A stretch of DNA of 64,000 bases, taken from NCBI GenBank assembly GCA_034439615.1, contig JAWXAT010000008.1, positions 36,620 to 100,619 of the forward strand, given 5' to 3'. Positions 44,385-53,237 of this stretch are shown piece by piece; within the stretch, counting starts at the first letter, position 1; each line of letters starts with the position of its first letter. The notes beneath the pieces were generated by a model, which was given only the letters and a program-made list of their open reading frames with translations, was not told the DNA's origin and did no database searches. Origin of the DNA: Oligoflexia bacterium (lineage in GTDB: Bacteria > Bdellovibrionota > Bdellovibrionia > JABDDW01). The translations under genes were made by a program, and so were the position numbers.

Positions 44385-46225
44385 TGAGGAACCTCCATGA
44401 CAAAAGTTGAACCCATATTTGGTTTGGACATTACCTGGACATGGCCGCCATGCTGACGACTGATGCGGTCTACTATTGCGAGCCCAAGTCCAATTCCTTC
44501 GCTTTTTGGTTTTGTGGTGTAATAGGGCTCAAATATTTTTGGCAGCTCACTTTCGTGAATTCCGCTTCCGAAATCTTTTACAAAAACTAGAAGTCTCTTT
44601 TTTAATAGTTTTGCTTCTACAAGGATCATCCCATTTTGTGGAGACGCATCGATTGCATTTTCAACTAAATTAGTGATGGCTCGTCTAAGGCTAATCGGAT
44701 CAACGAACACACTCTCGCTCGGGAAACGAAAATCCAGTTTCAAATTCTTCGATCTAATCCGTGGTGAGAGATCTTGAGACAATTGGTTTGCCAGCTCAGT
44801 CAGCATGACAGTTTTCTTTTCCTGAATTTCATCTCTTGAGTAATTAAGAAACTCCTGAATTCGACCAGTGACTTCTTCGGTGCGACGAGAAATGTCTGAC
44901 AGAACTCTTTTGCTGTAATCTGGATTATTTTTCTCAAGAGCTAAGACAGCACAATCTCGAAGTGCACTGAGAGGGCTTTTAAGGTCGTGAGAAAACTCCA
45001 TCGCAATACTTCCGAGCAGTGCTCGCTTTTGCGCATCGGCATTCGCTCGACTTAGTATTTCAAAATTTCTGAAATAACGAAGCACATAAACAACTGCAAA
45101 AACGAATGCTAGTGGAGCCAGATAAAACTTTACAAGATAGCTGCCGCCAACAAATCCCCAGAACACTGCCGTATCCCACATCTGCAACAAAGTGAGTACT
45201 GCAAACGTGGGAATTAGGATCACAAGATCTTTGGGAGGCTTTACCGGAAGCCTTTTGCTAAATGACCAAGAATAAATGGCGTAAACTAATCCCGCAATGG
45301 GTGTGCCTACAATAACTGGGAAAGACAACTGACAGGCTCTGACAAACTCAGGGTAAGATGCACCTTTAAAATAGAGTGCAGCGAACCATGCGATGCAAGC
45401 TACAAATGCTATACGAAACGGGTAGCGCACGGCGCGCGGAAAAAATAGAAGTGAGCAAATTGTTTCGAAGAGTCCCCAGTCACCAAGGACTCGTAAAATA
45501 AAATGAATCGCACTGGCATTAGTAACTGGCAAATATTCACGAGGAACAAATGAGAAGCTCACCATGAAGGCAGCTTCAGCCATGCAAAAAACCACAAAGC
45601 TAAAAACTGAACGGTCCATGTTAGCAAGCCGCCAACAGACAAAGGCAAGTAACCCAAGGATTGCGAGTACCAGCGCTTGCATGAGCGGAAAGGTTACAGA
45701 CTCCATTGAAAGAATTCGTTCGTGAGACCGCATTGCCGCATAGTCGCCGATGAAGACTGGTCCTTTTGTTAAACCAAACCCGCTTCCATAGAGGCTCTCG
45801 GCTTCAACGCGAACTCGGAGAGTATCCCCAGCCTTGCCAACGAGGTCGACCCACATCGGAAAGTGCTTTGCTACGGACTTTAAACCTTGAGAATATCCTT
45901 GCGATTTAATGAGACGGTCATTGATGAATACTTTCGCAAGATCACCTATTTCTCCCAAAAACAAATAGCACGGAGTTGAACCGCACTGTTTAGGGATAAT
46001 TATATTTCGAGATAGAACGGCTGTGGCTCCAGTTTGTCTATTTGTGAGACGGTCAAGTGCCGCAGGTAATTTGGCATCTTTAAATTCCACATTGCCGACT
46101 TGGATGGTCCAACCACCCGATGGAGTGTCGTAAATAAAACCACGGCCAGTATAGTTTTCAGCTGCAAACCGAAAAAGAAACAGTACCGATAGTAGACATA
46201 CGATAAAGCCTAGATACTTCATCAT
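44381..46225 (-). CDS. 7TM sensor histidine kinase
   Basis: 614 residues. A signal helix is followed by an exported beta-rich domain (about 25-160, two Cys in CGSTPC). Seven hydrophobic segments follow (about 185-385), then HisKA with His413 (MEFSHDLKSPLSAL) and HATPase_c with NLVENAIDA (N box), VKDFGSGI (G1) and GIGLGLAIV (G2). The layout matches 7TMR-DISM kinases that sense extracellular or membrane ligands. It is co-translated with the response regulator (overlap 4 bp) and the methyltransferase (overlap 4 bp). The ligand is unknown. Confidence 0.9.
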   Translation of the reverse strand: MMKYLGFIVCLLSVLFLFRFAAENYTGRGFIYDTPSGGWTIQVGNVEFKDAKLPAALDRLTNRQTGATAVLSRNIIIPKQCGSTPCYLFLGEIGDLAKVFINDRLIKSQGYSQGLKSVAKHFPMWVDLVGKAGDTLRVRVEAESLYGSGFGLTKGPVFIGDYAAMRSHERILSMESVTFPLMQALVLAILGLLAFVCWRLANMDRSVFSFVVFCMAEAAFMVSFSFVPREYLPVTNASAIHFILRVLGDWGLFETICSLLFFPRAVRYPFRIAFVACIAWFAALYFKGASYPEFVRACQLSFPVIVGTPIAGLVYAIYSWSFSKRLPVKPPKDLVILIPTFAVLTLLQMWDTAVFWGFVGGSYLVKFYLAPLAFVFAVVYVLRYFRNFEILSRANADAQKRALLGSIAMEFSHDLKSPLSALRDCAVLALEKNNPDYSKRVLSDISRRTEEVTGRIQEFLNYSRDEIQEKKTVMLTELANQLSQDLSPRIRSKNLKLDFRFPSESVFVDPISLRRAITNLVENAIDASPQNGMILVEAKLLKKRLLVFVKDFGSGIHESELPKIFEPYYTTKPKSEGIGLGLAIVDRISRQHGGHVQVMSKPNMGSTFVMEVPQ

Positions 46226-47001
46226 GTCTTTGCCGCTATTACTCCCACCGATTCACGCCCATCAAGTTGAATATCTACGGGGAAATTAGGTCTTGGGATA
46301 ACCACACTACGCTCAACTTTGAGTCCTGCTTTTTCGCAAACGCGGGTTAACACGTCGGCATCGAGCAAGTGCATCTGCGGAGGAAGAAATGGCGCTCTTT
46401 CGGGAGCCACCTTCTTAACATCCTCGATGAAGCCAGGAAATTCATGGCCTTGCTTTCTGCGCTCTTCATAGATTGGGATAAAGCTTTGAAAGTTCTTAAG
46501 GTAGGGCGTTTCATTGACAAGAAAGATTCTTCCGCCCTTGACGAGTTTTCTTGAGCACCAATTAATGCTTTCTTGTAATCTCTGGCCGTCAAAAAAATGT
46601 AGGACTCTGCAAATCAAGATATTGCTAACAGAGTTATCTTCAACTTTTTCAAGGCCATTTGGAAAATCAGCGTCAATGGTAATCAGTCGATCTTCAACTC
46701 CAAGTTCCTTGGCTCGTGAAGTAAGTACCTCAAGATGGCCTGGATCTAAATCAACTGCCATAATGGTGGCATTGCTGAGTTGAAGAGCTGGCAGAGTTGC
46801 AACACCGTACGCTGCTCCAATATCAATATTTAAACCCGCCGACTTTGCGCATGAACTTACCCATGCTTGTGACACCTCATCTAGATAGGTAGTCATATAA
46901 CCCGTGTTATTGAAGGTCTTAACGAATCCGAATTGATCTGGTTCAGGCATTCTTGTCTGATTCACGATATCCCCCAAAGCCTTGATGGTTGTGCATTTCA
47001 T
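46222..47001 (-). CDS. SAM-dependent methyltransferase, class I
   Basis: 259 residues. The SAM site is NIDIGAAYGVATLP (motif I, about 55-68), followed by an acidic MAVDLDPGH (motif II) and the ICRVLHFFDG segment. Downstream VNETPYL and the rest fit small-molecule methyltransferases. It is the first gene of a three-gene operon with a sensor kinase and sigma54 activator, which is unusual. It might make or modify the ligand that the kinase senses. That is inference. Confidence 0.8.
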   Translation of the reverse strand: MKCTTIKALGDIVNQTRMPEPDQFGFVKTFNNTGYMTTYLDEVSQAWVSSCAKSAGLNIDIGAAYGVATLPALQLSNATIMAVDLDPGHLEVLTSRAKELGVEDRLITIDADFPNGLEKVEDNSVSNILICRVLHFFDGQRLQESINWCSRKLVKGGRIFLVNETPYLKNFQSFIPIYEERRKQGHEFPGFIEDVKKVAPERAPFLPPQMHLLDADVLTRVCEKAGLKVERSVVIPRPNFPVDIQLDGRESVGVIAAKT

Positions 47002-47015
47002 GGTCTTTCTACCAA

Positions 47016-47060
47016 GGCAAACACAGTTTGTGGAGGCAAAAGTTTTTGCCTTGTAGGCAA
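47016..47060. promoter_or_regulatory. TTGCC/GGCAA repeats, candidate activator-binding region
   Basis: GGCAA occurs at 47016, 47035 and 47056 and its complement TTGCC at 47046. GGCAAAA-GT-TTTTGCC (47035-47050) and TTGCC-TTGTA-GGCAA (47046-47060) are overlapping inverted repeats. They lie 73-118 bp upstream of a sigma54 -24 element, the usual distance for an NtrC-type enhancer, and 15-59 bp before the methyltransferase start on the other strand. Confidence 0.6.
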
Positions 47061-47132
47061 AAATACAGACCTAATTTTTTTGTGAAATCCAAATTAATCG
47101 TATTTGAGCGCCCTTTGTAAGTTTTCCAGCGG

Positions 47133-47147
47133 TGGCACGAACTTTGA
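47133..47147 (+). promoter_or_regulatory. Sigma54 promoter of the conjugation operon
   Basis: TGGCACG-AACT-TTGA at 47133-47147 matches the -24/-12 consensus (TGGCACG N4 TTGC) except the last base. The spacing from GG (47134-47135) to the -12 GA is 10 bp as required. Transcription would start near 47158, upstream of the 60-residue gene. The sigma54 activator gene is close by. Confidence 0.75.
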
Positions 47148-47191
47148 GATTGGGTCCAGTGCAAATCAACAAACGAAAGGAAAGTTCAAAA

Positions 47192-47374
47192 ATGATTTCA
47201 AAGGCAATTACCAAACGCAAGGTCAGCATTACCCAGCTTCTCGCAAAGCTCGCTAAGGGCTTCAGTATTGGATCAGACTACAGGATGTATCCGGCATCTG
47301 AAGACACAGCTAACGCCGCAAAGATTCGGCAGCGAGCTCAACTCTATCGAGATGGGTTTTATTGGCACAAGTAA
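47192..47374 (+). CDS. Small basic protein at head of the T4SS operon
   Basis: 60 residues from the ATG at 47192, chosen for AAAGGAAAG upstream. An open frame reaches back to 47132 but overlaps the promoter. It is rich in Lys and Arg (MISKAITKRKVSITQLLAKLA is the start, shown in part) and has the end AQLYRDGFYWHK. No family is recognised. It is the first gene after the sigma54 promoter. Confidence 0.55.
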   Translation: MISKAITKRKVSITQLLAKLAKGFSIGSDYRMYPASEDTANAAKIRQRAQLYRDGFYWHK

Positions 47375-47402
47375 GATTTTAGTTTTTAAAAAAGGGGGAG
47401 AA

Positions 47403-47615
47403 ATGGATTTCACACAAGTATTTAAATTATTCGAGCGACTTGCCAAGGAACGATTCTTTGGCAAACTCGAAATCAAATTCCGAAACGGAACACCGTATTT
47501 CTGCATCAGACAAGAGTTTATGCATGTGACGGCAAAGGGAATGATTCCCGTTGAACCCATGTCACAAGATCATCGTTCAAAATTAGAAGATCAACCACTT
47601 AAGGAGGAGTTATGA
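47403..47615 (+). CDS. Small protein of unknown function in the T4SS operon
   Basis: 70 residues from the ATG at 47403, with AAAGGGGGAG as RBS. A longer upstream frame overlaps the previous gene and lacks an RBS. A helix (FTQVFKLFERLAKERFFGK) precedes two likely strands. No family is recognised. It overlaps the VirB2-like gene start by 4 bp, so it belongs to the operon. Confidence 0.55.
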   Translation: MDFTQVFKLFERLAKERFFGKLEIKFRNGTPYFCIRQEFMHVTAKGMIPVEPMSQDHRSKLEDQPLKEEL

Positions 47616-47893
47616 AACGAGTTGCACCTGTTATTTTTGTCTTGGGATTTAATCTCATTCCAATGCTTGCGGGAGCAAGTATTGAAAGTGCGATGTACTC
47701 ACTAAGAACTCAGATGTCGACGGTGTTTATGCCAGCACTGTCACTAATTGGAATTGTGCTTGCGGCTATTTCTCTAGCTATGGGTCACCATAATGCCAAA
47801 AACCACATCACAATGGCTGTGATTGGAACAATGGTTGGCTTTGGAGCAGACAGCATTATTGATTTTATCCGACGTACTTTTGGAGGTGTTTAA
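47612..47893 (+). CDS. virB2: VirB2/TrbC-like pilin
   Basis: 93 residues: a signal-like start to about residue 22 and two hydrophobic helices (about 38-57 and 66-85) separated by a short charged loop (GHHNAKNH). This is the size and plan of VirB2/TrbC pilins. It forms the conjugative pilus. It is followed directly by a VirB3-like gene (TAATG overlap). Confidence 0.78.
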   Translation: MKRVAPVIFVLGFNLIPMLAGASIESAMYSLRTQMSTVFMPALSLIGIVLAAISLAMGHHNAKNHITMAVIGTMVGFGADSIIDFIRRTFGGV

Positions 47894-48165
47894 TGAGCAT
47901 CTCCGTACCTCGGCACCTTAACAAGCGGCCACTTATTGCGGGACTTGAGCCAATTGAATTGCTGGCAGTAGCAACCCTACTTATCAGCTCAAACATACTG
48001 GCGAAGTTCTTCTCTATGTCAGGCCTCATGCCAGCAATCATTGCAGGCATCTCTTTTGGCGCAATGAAGCTCCTTAAGCGTGGAAAAGCTCGCGGCCATT
48101 TTATTTTTGTTCTCAGGCAACAACTTAAGCCACAGATCAAATGTGGCTACATCAGGGAGGGCTAA
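47893..48165 (+). CDS. virB3: VirB3-like T4SS membrane protein
   Basis: 90 residues with a pattern ISVPRHLNKRPLIAGLEPIELL and two hydrophobic segments (about 28-42 and 46-60), typical of the short VirB3/TrbD proteins that bind the VirB4 ATPase. It is placed between virB2 and virB4, as in standard operons. Confidence 0.78.
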   Translation: MSISVPRHLNKRPLIAGLEPIELLAVATLLISSNILAKFFSMSGLMPAIIAGISFGAMKLLKRGKARGHFIFVLRQQLKPQIKCGYIREG

Positions 48166-48168
48166 AAA

Positions 48169-50412
48169 ATGTTAGCTGAGACTAAGCAAAAATGTTTTGA
48201 GCATGTCCCTTACTCTGACATCTCAGATGAGACAATTGAAACCTGGGACGGGGCACTCTGTGCTGGGTTTGAAATTAATGCGCTTGATGTTGAGTGTGCT
48301 GATACTTCGCAGCTTGATGATGTTGCTGCAAAGCTATTAGCACTCGTTAATGATTTAAGCTCAGAGTTTCAATATCAGTTCAATTGTCGAAATGAGATCA
48401 AGAAAGGTGAAAGCAGGAGGATTTTCACGGCATGGGTTCAGACAGAGGCGCAAAGAACAGATAAGCCGAATGTGTTCAAAACACGATTAGCGCTCGAAGC
48501 ACTCAGTACGAGTAAGTCTCAACTTAAAAACAAACTCAAGGAGGGATCGGCAAGGCTAAGGATGGCCCTTGATGCCGCAGGCCTTAAATCAAAGCGACTA
48601 AGTGATTCTGAAATCTTTCGGGAAATGGGCGGTCTTTTTAGACCATTCAGTGAATGGCAGTACCATCACCTGATCTCGTTAAGGCAGGCAGACCTTGTTA
48701 TCAAAGAAAACTCCTTTCACTACGACCATACTTTTTGGGGAGGAGTCAGTGTTTTAGATCTTCCTGACCAAATGCTTTCAGGACAAATGGCAAACGTCAT
48801 ATTACCTAATTTTAATTCCGTCATTTGCACAAAAATTATCCCAAGGAAGACTGAAGAAATTATAGATAAGCTTAAGAGACAGAGAAAAATCTCAGCCTCA
48901 CTTGCAAACACTAAGACTCGCCTCAGGGATCTCGAATCAGAAGCAAAACTTCAGTCAGAAGACGAACTGCTCGAAGGGTTGATTGTGGGGCAAGAAAAAG
49001 TCTTTGAGTGCCAGGTCTCAGCATTCTTTGCCACACGATCTGAAGAATCAGGAGACACGGCCTCACTTGAGATTTCAGATTCTTTAAGAAGTGTTGGTTT
49101 TCAGCCGTATCGTGAGGCCGTCTCACTTTACCCGGTCTTTCAATCGTGTTTACCAGGTACGTCGGCAGAAAAGAACAGAACATTTCTTCTGCCCTCATCA
49201 TGTGTCCAATCGCTTCTCCCTGTTTATGACATTGATCGTGGGCATCCAGAACCTGTCATTAACTTCAGAGACAGAATGAATTCAGCCGTAGGCATTGATC
49301 TCTGGGATTCAAGCCTTAACTCGTATAACGCCGTGATCTCAGGAACTTCAGGAAGTGGTAAGTCTTTTCTCTCTAATGTTATTTTAAAACGGCTTTCAGA
49401 CCATGGGGACATTTCGACTTTCATCATTGATATTGGAGCAAGTTACAAGAGGCTTACTGAGCTTCAAGGAGGCCAGTACTTTACATTTGATCTGAACGGT
49501 AAAAATAGCTTTAACCCGTTGGGACAAGTAACACTTCGAGATCCATCAAGTGTTGAGGCTGCAGTTGATATTATTTCGGCCATTATTGGTGATCCAAAAC
49601 ATGGGATTGCCAAATACGAAAGAAATATTCTGCTTCAAGAAGTGAGCGAGCTACTTGTCAAAGATGAAGGCCCACTTACTTTATCGTTGCTGAGAAATGC
49701 TTGGCTTCATTCTGAATCAGCATTTTTAAAAAATGCTTCGACTATTTTGTATGGTTGGACCGAGGATCGGGCCTACGGCCGTCTCCTTGATAACACCAAT
49801 AGTCTCAACGCTGATAGCAATTGGGTTTGCTTTGATTTAAGGGGCCTTAACGATCATGTTGAACTTCAAAGAGTACTGATGCTCGCAATCGTAAAACGAT
49901 TGTGGGAAGTCGTCAGATACAAAGAAGGAAAGAAAATTCTTCTGTTAGATGAAGTGTGGGCTTTGATTCAAAACCACGCGGGCTTTATCGGCGAAGCGTT
50001 TAGAACTTTCAGAAAGCACAATGCAAGTGCAATTGCTGTTACTCAAAGTATTGAAGACATCGCCACAGAAACACTGACGTCTGCGGTACTTAATAACACT
50101 CCAACTAAGATTATTCTCAAGCAATCATTGCGGCCGGAACGTCTTCAAGCACTTCTTAGCTTAAATAAGCGAGAGCTAGAGATCGTTGGCTCTCTAAAAA
50201 GCATCAAGGGCCGCTACTCGGAATTCTTTATGATCAATGGTGATAAACGGCGCTTTCTCAGGCTTGAGCCAACGGCAGAAGACTACTGGCTCGCTACAAC
50301 TAACCCGCAAGATTTGGAATTCATCAAAAAATTTATGTGTTCAAGACTTGAACTTAATGAGCTTCAGGCTTGTAAGGAAATCGCAAAACTCTACGGAAAG
50401 GAGAGACCATGA
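48169..50412 (+). CDS. virB4: VirB4-like T4SS ATPase
   Basis: 747 residues. The N-terminal half interacts with the membrane complex. The C-terminal ATPase domain has Walker A GTSGSGKSF at 392-400, and ILLLDEVWALI is Walker B. It powers pilus assembly and transfer. RBS GGGAGGG precedes the ATG at 48169, and the stop overlaps the VirB5-like start by 4 bp. No VirB11 ATPase is seen in the element, so VirB4 and VirD4 are its only visible T4SS motors. Confidence 0.9.
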   Translation: MLAETKQKCFEHVPYSDISDETIETWDGALCAGFEINALDVECADTSQLDDVAAKLLALVNDLSSEFQYQFNCRNEIKKGESRRIFTAWVQTEAQRTDKPNVFKTRLALEALSTSKSQLKNKLKEGSARLRMALDAAGLKSKRLSDSEIFREMGGLFRPFSEWQYHHLISLRQADLVIKENSFHYDHTFWGGVSVLDLPDQMLSGQMANVILPNFNSVICTKIIPRKTEEIIDKLKRQRKISASLANTKTRLRDLESEAKLQSEDELLEGLIVGQEKVFECQVSAFFATRSEESGDTASLEISDSLRSVGFQPYREAVSLYPVFQSCLPGTSAEKNRTFLLPSSCVQSLLPVYDIDRGHPEPVINFRDRMNSAVGIDLWDSSLNSYNAVISGTSGSGKSFLSNVILKRLSDHGDISTFIIDIGASYKRLTELQGGQYFTFDLNGKNSFNPLGQVTLRDPSSVEAAVDIISAIIGDPKHGIAKYERNILLQEVSELLVKDEGPLTLSLLRNAWLHSESAFLKNASTILYGWTEDRAYGRLLDNTNSLNADSNWVCFDLRGLNDHVELQRVLMLAIVKRLWEVVRYKEGKKILLLDEVWALIQNHAGFIGEAFRTFRKHNASAIAVTQSIEDIATETLTSAVLNNTPTKIILKQSLRPERLQALLSLNKRELEIVGSLKSIKGRYSEFFMINGDKRRFLRLEPTAEDYWLATTNPQDLEFIKKFMCSRLELNELQACKEIAKLYGKERP

Positions 50413-51110
50413 AGCGCATTTATCCATTTATCTTAAGCTTGGCATTTTATCTCACGGCCCTCTTAAGTCCAGCTACTGCGAAGGCTGACATGTGGGGCGG
50501 AGATGTTGCGGTCCTTGTGCAGATTCTAAGTAATGCTATTCAAACTCTAACCGTGCTTCAACAGACAATGGAAATTGCCAAGGGAGATTCTGATCTGCTT
50601 AAAAAGGTAAATCGAGACATTGAATCTGCTCTATCGGAGATTCATGCGATCCAAGACACAATCAGAGATACAAATGAGATTGGCAAAGCCAAAGACCCGG
50701 TAGAAGTTTTAAATCGCTTACGAATTATATATGGAAGGCTCCCTAAGATTGGAAACAGCCAACCAATGGAGTTTGCAGATAAAGTATCAGGGACCGCATT
50801 AGGTGTCGATAACGATGCCTATGCTCATGCGAGTCTAATTGATGCAGCTGGAACTAAAATCCAAGGACAAGCAAGAGGTGCTTCACCAGGCAGATCCCAG
50901 CAACTGACCGCTCAATCACAAGCTGTTATAATCCACTCTCTTGCACAAATTGAAAGAAATGGCGGGACCGTAGCAAGAGTAACAGCCACTCAACTTGCCA
51001 TAGAAAACCAACGCGAAAAGAACAAGATTGAGAGTTTTGATCAGAGCTATTCAGGAATGACGACATCAAGGGCTGCCACTAAACCTGACATGGTCTTGGG
51101 AAGTCTCTAA
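50409..51110 (+). CDS. virB5: VirB5-like T4SS protein
   Basis: 233 residues with a cleavable signal peptide (ending near AKA-DMW) and a mostly helical mature part that includes an Asp/Lys/Glu-rich stretch at about 60-100. This plan and the place between virB4 and virB6 fit VirB5, the minor pilus tip protein. The sequence is too divergent for a motif-based call. Confidence 0.65.
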   Translation: MKRIYPFILSLAFYLTALLSPATAKADMWGGDVAVLVQILSNAIQTLTVLQQTMEIAKGDSDLLKKVNRDIESALSEIHAIQDTIRDTNEIGKAKDPVEVLNRLRIIYGRLPKIGNSQPMEFADKVSGTALGVDNDAYAHASLIDAAGTKIQGQARGASPGRSQQLTAQSQAVIIHSLAQIERNGGTVARVTATQLAIENQREKNKIESFDQSYSGMTTSRAATKPDMVLGSL

Positions 51111-51955
51111 TGTCTGGTCAAGAGCTTCTTCCAATTGCAAAAGAACTTTATAAGCAAATGCAATCAATTGCATGGCTCATGCTTGGTCCTCTCTTTCTCC
51201 TTTCTTGTGTCGTTGCTTACATGCGTGAGCCTGCAAATTTCCCGGCATTTGAGATGATTCATCGAGTGACTATAACAATTGGGCTTCTGATGTTCTTTCC
51301 TGAAATCACATCGATGATTGCACAAGTGGCAAACGGATTGGCTGACCACTTAGGAGAAAAGCAAGCACTTGAACAGCTCTTTAAGCAGATTCAGCAGCAA
51401 ACAGATCCAGCAAAGCAAGCCTCCATTACTCCATTTTTATTGAGCGCAGATATCGGAGTCGCATTACTTAACTACTTGAGCTATGCGCTCGTATACCTTG
51501 CCAAGTACCTCATGGTTGCCATTTATCACTTCTTTTGGTCACTACTTATGACCATCGCACCCCTTGCGATACTTTGTAATCTCTTTCGTGGGACTTCACA
51601 CATCACAAAGCACTTGTTCAGTTCTTTGCTGGAAATTTCGACTTGGAATATCCTCTGGCAGATCATGGGTGTGATGCTCTTAGGCCTTAATGTACTTCAC
51701 CCAACGGCTGCGAACTACTTTGATGCGATCTGTTTTAATTTTCTTCTAGTGATTGGACTCATTGGCGCGCCACTTCTTGTCCACTCATTCGTTAAGGGTG
51801 GCCTCTCAAATCCATCAAGTCTTTCTGCGGGGCCAATGCTTGGGGTCGCCTTAGGACCTGTCGGGAAAACAATCGCCGTTACCAAACAAGTTATGCAAAC
51901 CACAAGTGCTGCAAGTCAGCGCATGAGGCGAACATTCGGAAAAGGAGGCAAATAA
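51110..51955 (+). CDS. virB6: VirB6/TrbL-like polytopic membrane protein
   Basis: 281 residues with about six membrane helices (for example near 20-40, 125-160 and 190-230) and a long polar loop at about 75-105. VirB6/TrbL proteins form the inner-membrane channel of the T4SS. The C-terminal tail is basic. The TAATG overlap with the VirB5-like gene shows coupling. Confidence 0.7.
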   Translation: MSGQELLPIAKELYKQMQSIAWLMLGPLFLLSCVVAYMREPANFPAFEMIHRVTITIGLLMFFPEITSMIAQVANGLADHLGEKQALEQLFKQIQQQTDPAKQASITPFLLSADIGVALLNYLSYALVYLAKYLMVAIYHFFWSLLMTIAPLAILCNLFRGTSHITKHLFSSLLEISTWNILWQIMGVMLLGLNVLHPTAANYFDAICFNFLLVIGLIGAPLLVHSFVKGGLSNPSSLSAGPMLGVALGPVGKTIAVTKQVMQTTSAASQRMRRTFGKGGK

Positions 51956-51957
51956 TC

Positions 51958-52527
51958 ATGGATGAATTATTAGGATCACGAAGATCAAGCGTACTTGCTG
52001 CACTGGTTAGCCAAAACATGACTCTTAAAATCGCACTTTTAATTGCTGGAGCAATACTTGTTGTGGAGACAATTACATTGGCTGTAGTTGCCACTAAGAA
52101 GCCTCTCGTTGTGGGACTTACAAAATCAGGACCTGAAGTTTTGAGTTTTGCCGATCAAGATGAAATCTCAGCCCCGCAAGTTAAATCTTTTCTTTTTGAT
52201 TTATTGAGCCGCAAATTTCCACCAAACCCAACTGCAGATAAGTTGCTTAAGGTTTGCCCTCTTTTTGCAGAAGGACTTAAAGTCTCCTGTGAGAAGGAAA
52301 TTAAAGACAAAAAATCAGTGATTCCTCAGGACTTTCTTGTTCGGGAACTCGTCTGGAACGACAGAAGCCAAACGGCCGTTATTCAGCTTAAACGGTATGC
52401 AAGCTTTAGTGGAAGTATCACGGCTGTTGAAAGTGTATTGAGTATTAAGCTTCAACAGAGGAACCGAACCAATGAAAACCCATGGGGATTGTTTGTGGAA
52501 TCTTGGAAAGAGGAGATTCAGAAATGA
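51958..52527 (+). CDS. virB8: VirB8/TraE-like T4SS protein
   Basis: 189 residues: a short cytoplasmic tail, one membrane helix at about 21-45 and a periplasmic domain of about 140 residues with mixed alpha/beta pattern and VRELVWNDRSQTAVIQLKRY. The plan and size are those of VirB8/TraE. It overlaps the VirB9-like gene by 4 bp. Confidence 0.72.
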   Translation: MDELLGSRRSSVLAALVSQNMTLKIALLIAGAILVVETITLAVVATKKPLVVGLTKSGPEVLSFADQDEISAPQVKSFLFDLLSRKFPPNPTADKLLKVCPLFAEGLKVSCEKEIKDKKSVIPQDFLVRELVWNDRSQTAVIQLKRYASFSGSITAVESVLSIKLQQRNRTNENPWGLFVESWKEEIQK

Positions 52528-53237
52528 TCTTCTTACTATTAATACTAACTTCATTTGCAAATGCGTCTCCTGTTAAAGAGCTTCCACTTAAGCCGGGCGA
52601 TATTGGAACTATAAACACCGCAATTGGATATAGCACTGTCATTCAGCTTACACAAAAGCCACTGAACGTTGTGATCGGTGATCAAAGTGCGTTCAGAATT
52701 GAATTCATTAACGACAGCCTCACAATTAAACCAGTACGTCCTTCTGCTAAAACCAATCTCTTTATTTTCACAGAAAATGATCGCTTTAACCTAACAATAA
52801 AAGACGGTGTAGCAGCCAAGGTTGACTATGTCGTTCGTCTGAGACGAATCTTTTCAGATCCCAGAAAAGCTGCCTTGCTCAATGATTCGAGAATTGCCAA
52901 GGGACTAAAGCTAACTCTCATTCGTATTTCACAGCGTGAGAACGGAAGTTTTCTAGATTTTACTCTGGAAAATAAAAGGAAAAAAGCAGTTTCAATAAGT
53001 CCTGAAAATATCCGTCTTGTAGTTTCTGGAAATGTCAGACCAATCAATAGCCTTTATATTGATCACACACTCATTAAACCCTCGAACGTCATCTCTGGAA
53101 GTCTTTCAGCGCCAAGCTTTGGTCTTAAAAACACAGTAACTATCTGGTTTGGACTACCTGGTGAAAAACCCGTGAAGTTTGTGTTTAGCAAGAAAGCGAG
53201 TCCTAAGAATAAGGAGGAGGTGCTCCGTGCGTTTTAA
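52524..53237 (+). CDS. virB9: VirB9/TraK-like T4SS protein
   Basis: About 237 residues from the ATG at 52524 that overlaps the VirB8-like stop. An earlier in-frame start has no merit. The signal peptide (MIFLLLILTSFANAS) is followed by a beta-rich domain with RSAKTNLFIFTENDRFNLTIK-like strands, as in TraK/VirB9. It helps build the outer-membrane core complex with VirB10 and the lipoprotein. Confidence 0.72.
   Translation: MIFLLLILTSFANASPVKELPLKPGDIGTINTAIGYSTVIQLTQKPLNVVIGDQSAFRIEFINDSLTIKPVRPSAKTNLFIFTENDRFNLTIKDGVAAKVDYVVRLRRIFSDPRKAALLNDSRIAKGLKLTLIRISQRENGSFLDFTLENKRKKAVSISPENIRLVVSGNVRPINSLYIDHTLIKPSNVISGSLSAPSFGLKNTVTIWFGLPGEKPVKFVFSKKASPKNKEEVLRAF

Noticed and set aside
42996..47001. 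Regulatory operon as chromosomal insertion
   Set aside because: It lies inside the ICE bounds and its sigma54 target is the T4SS operon, so it belongs to the element.
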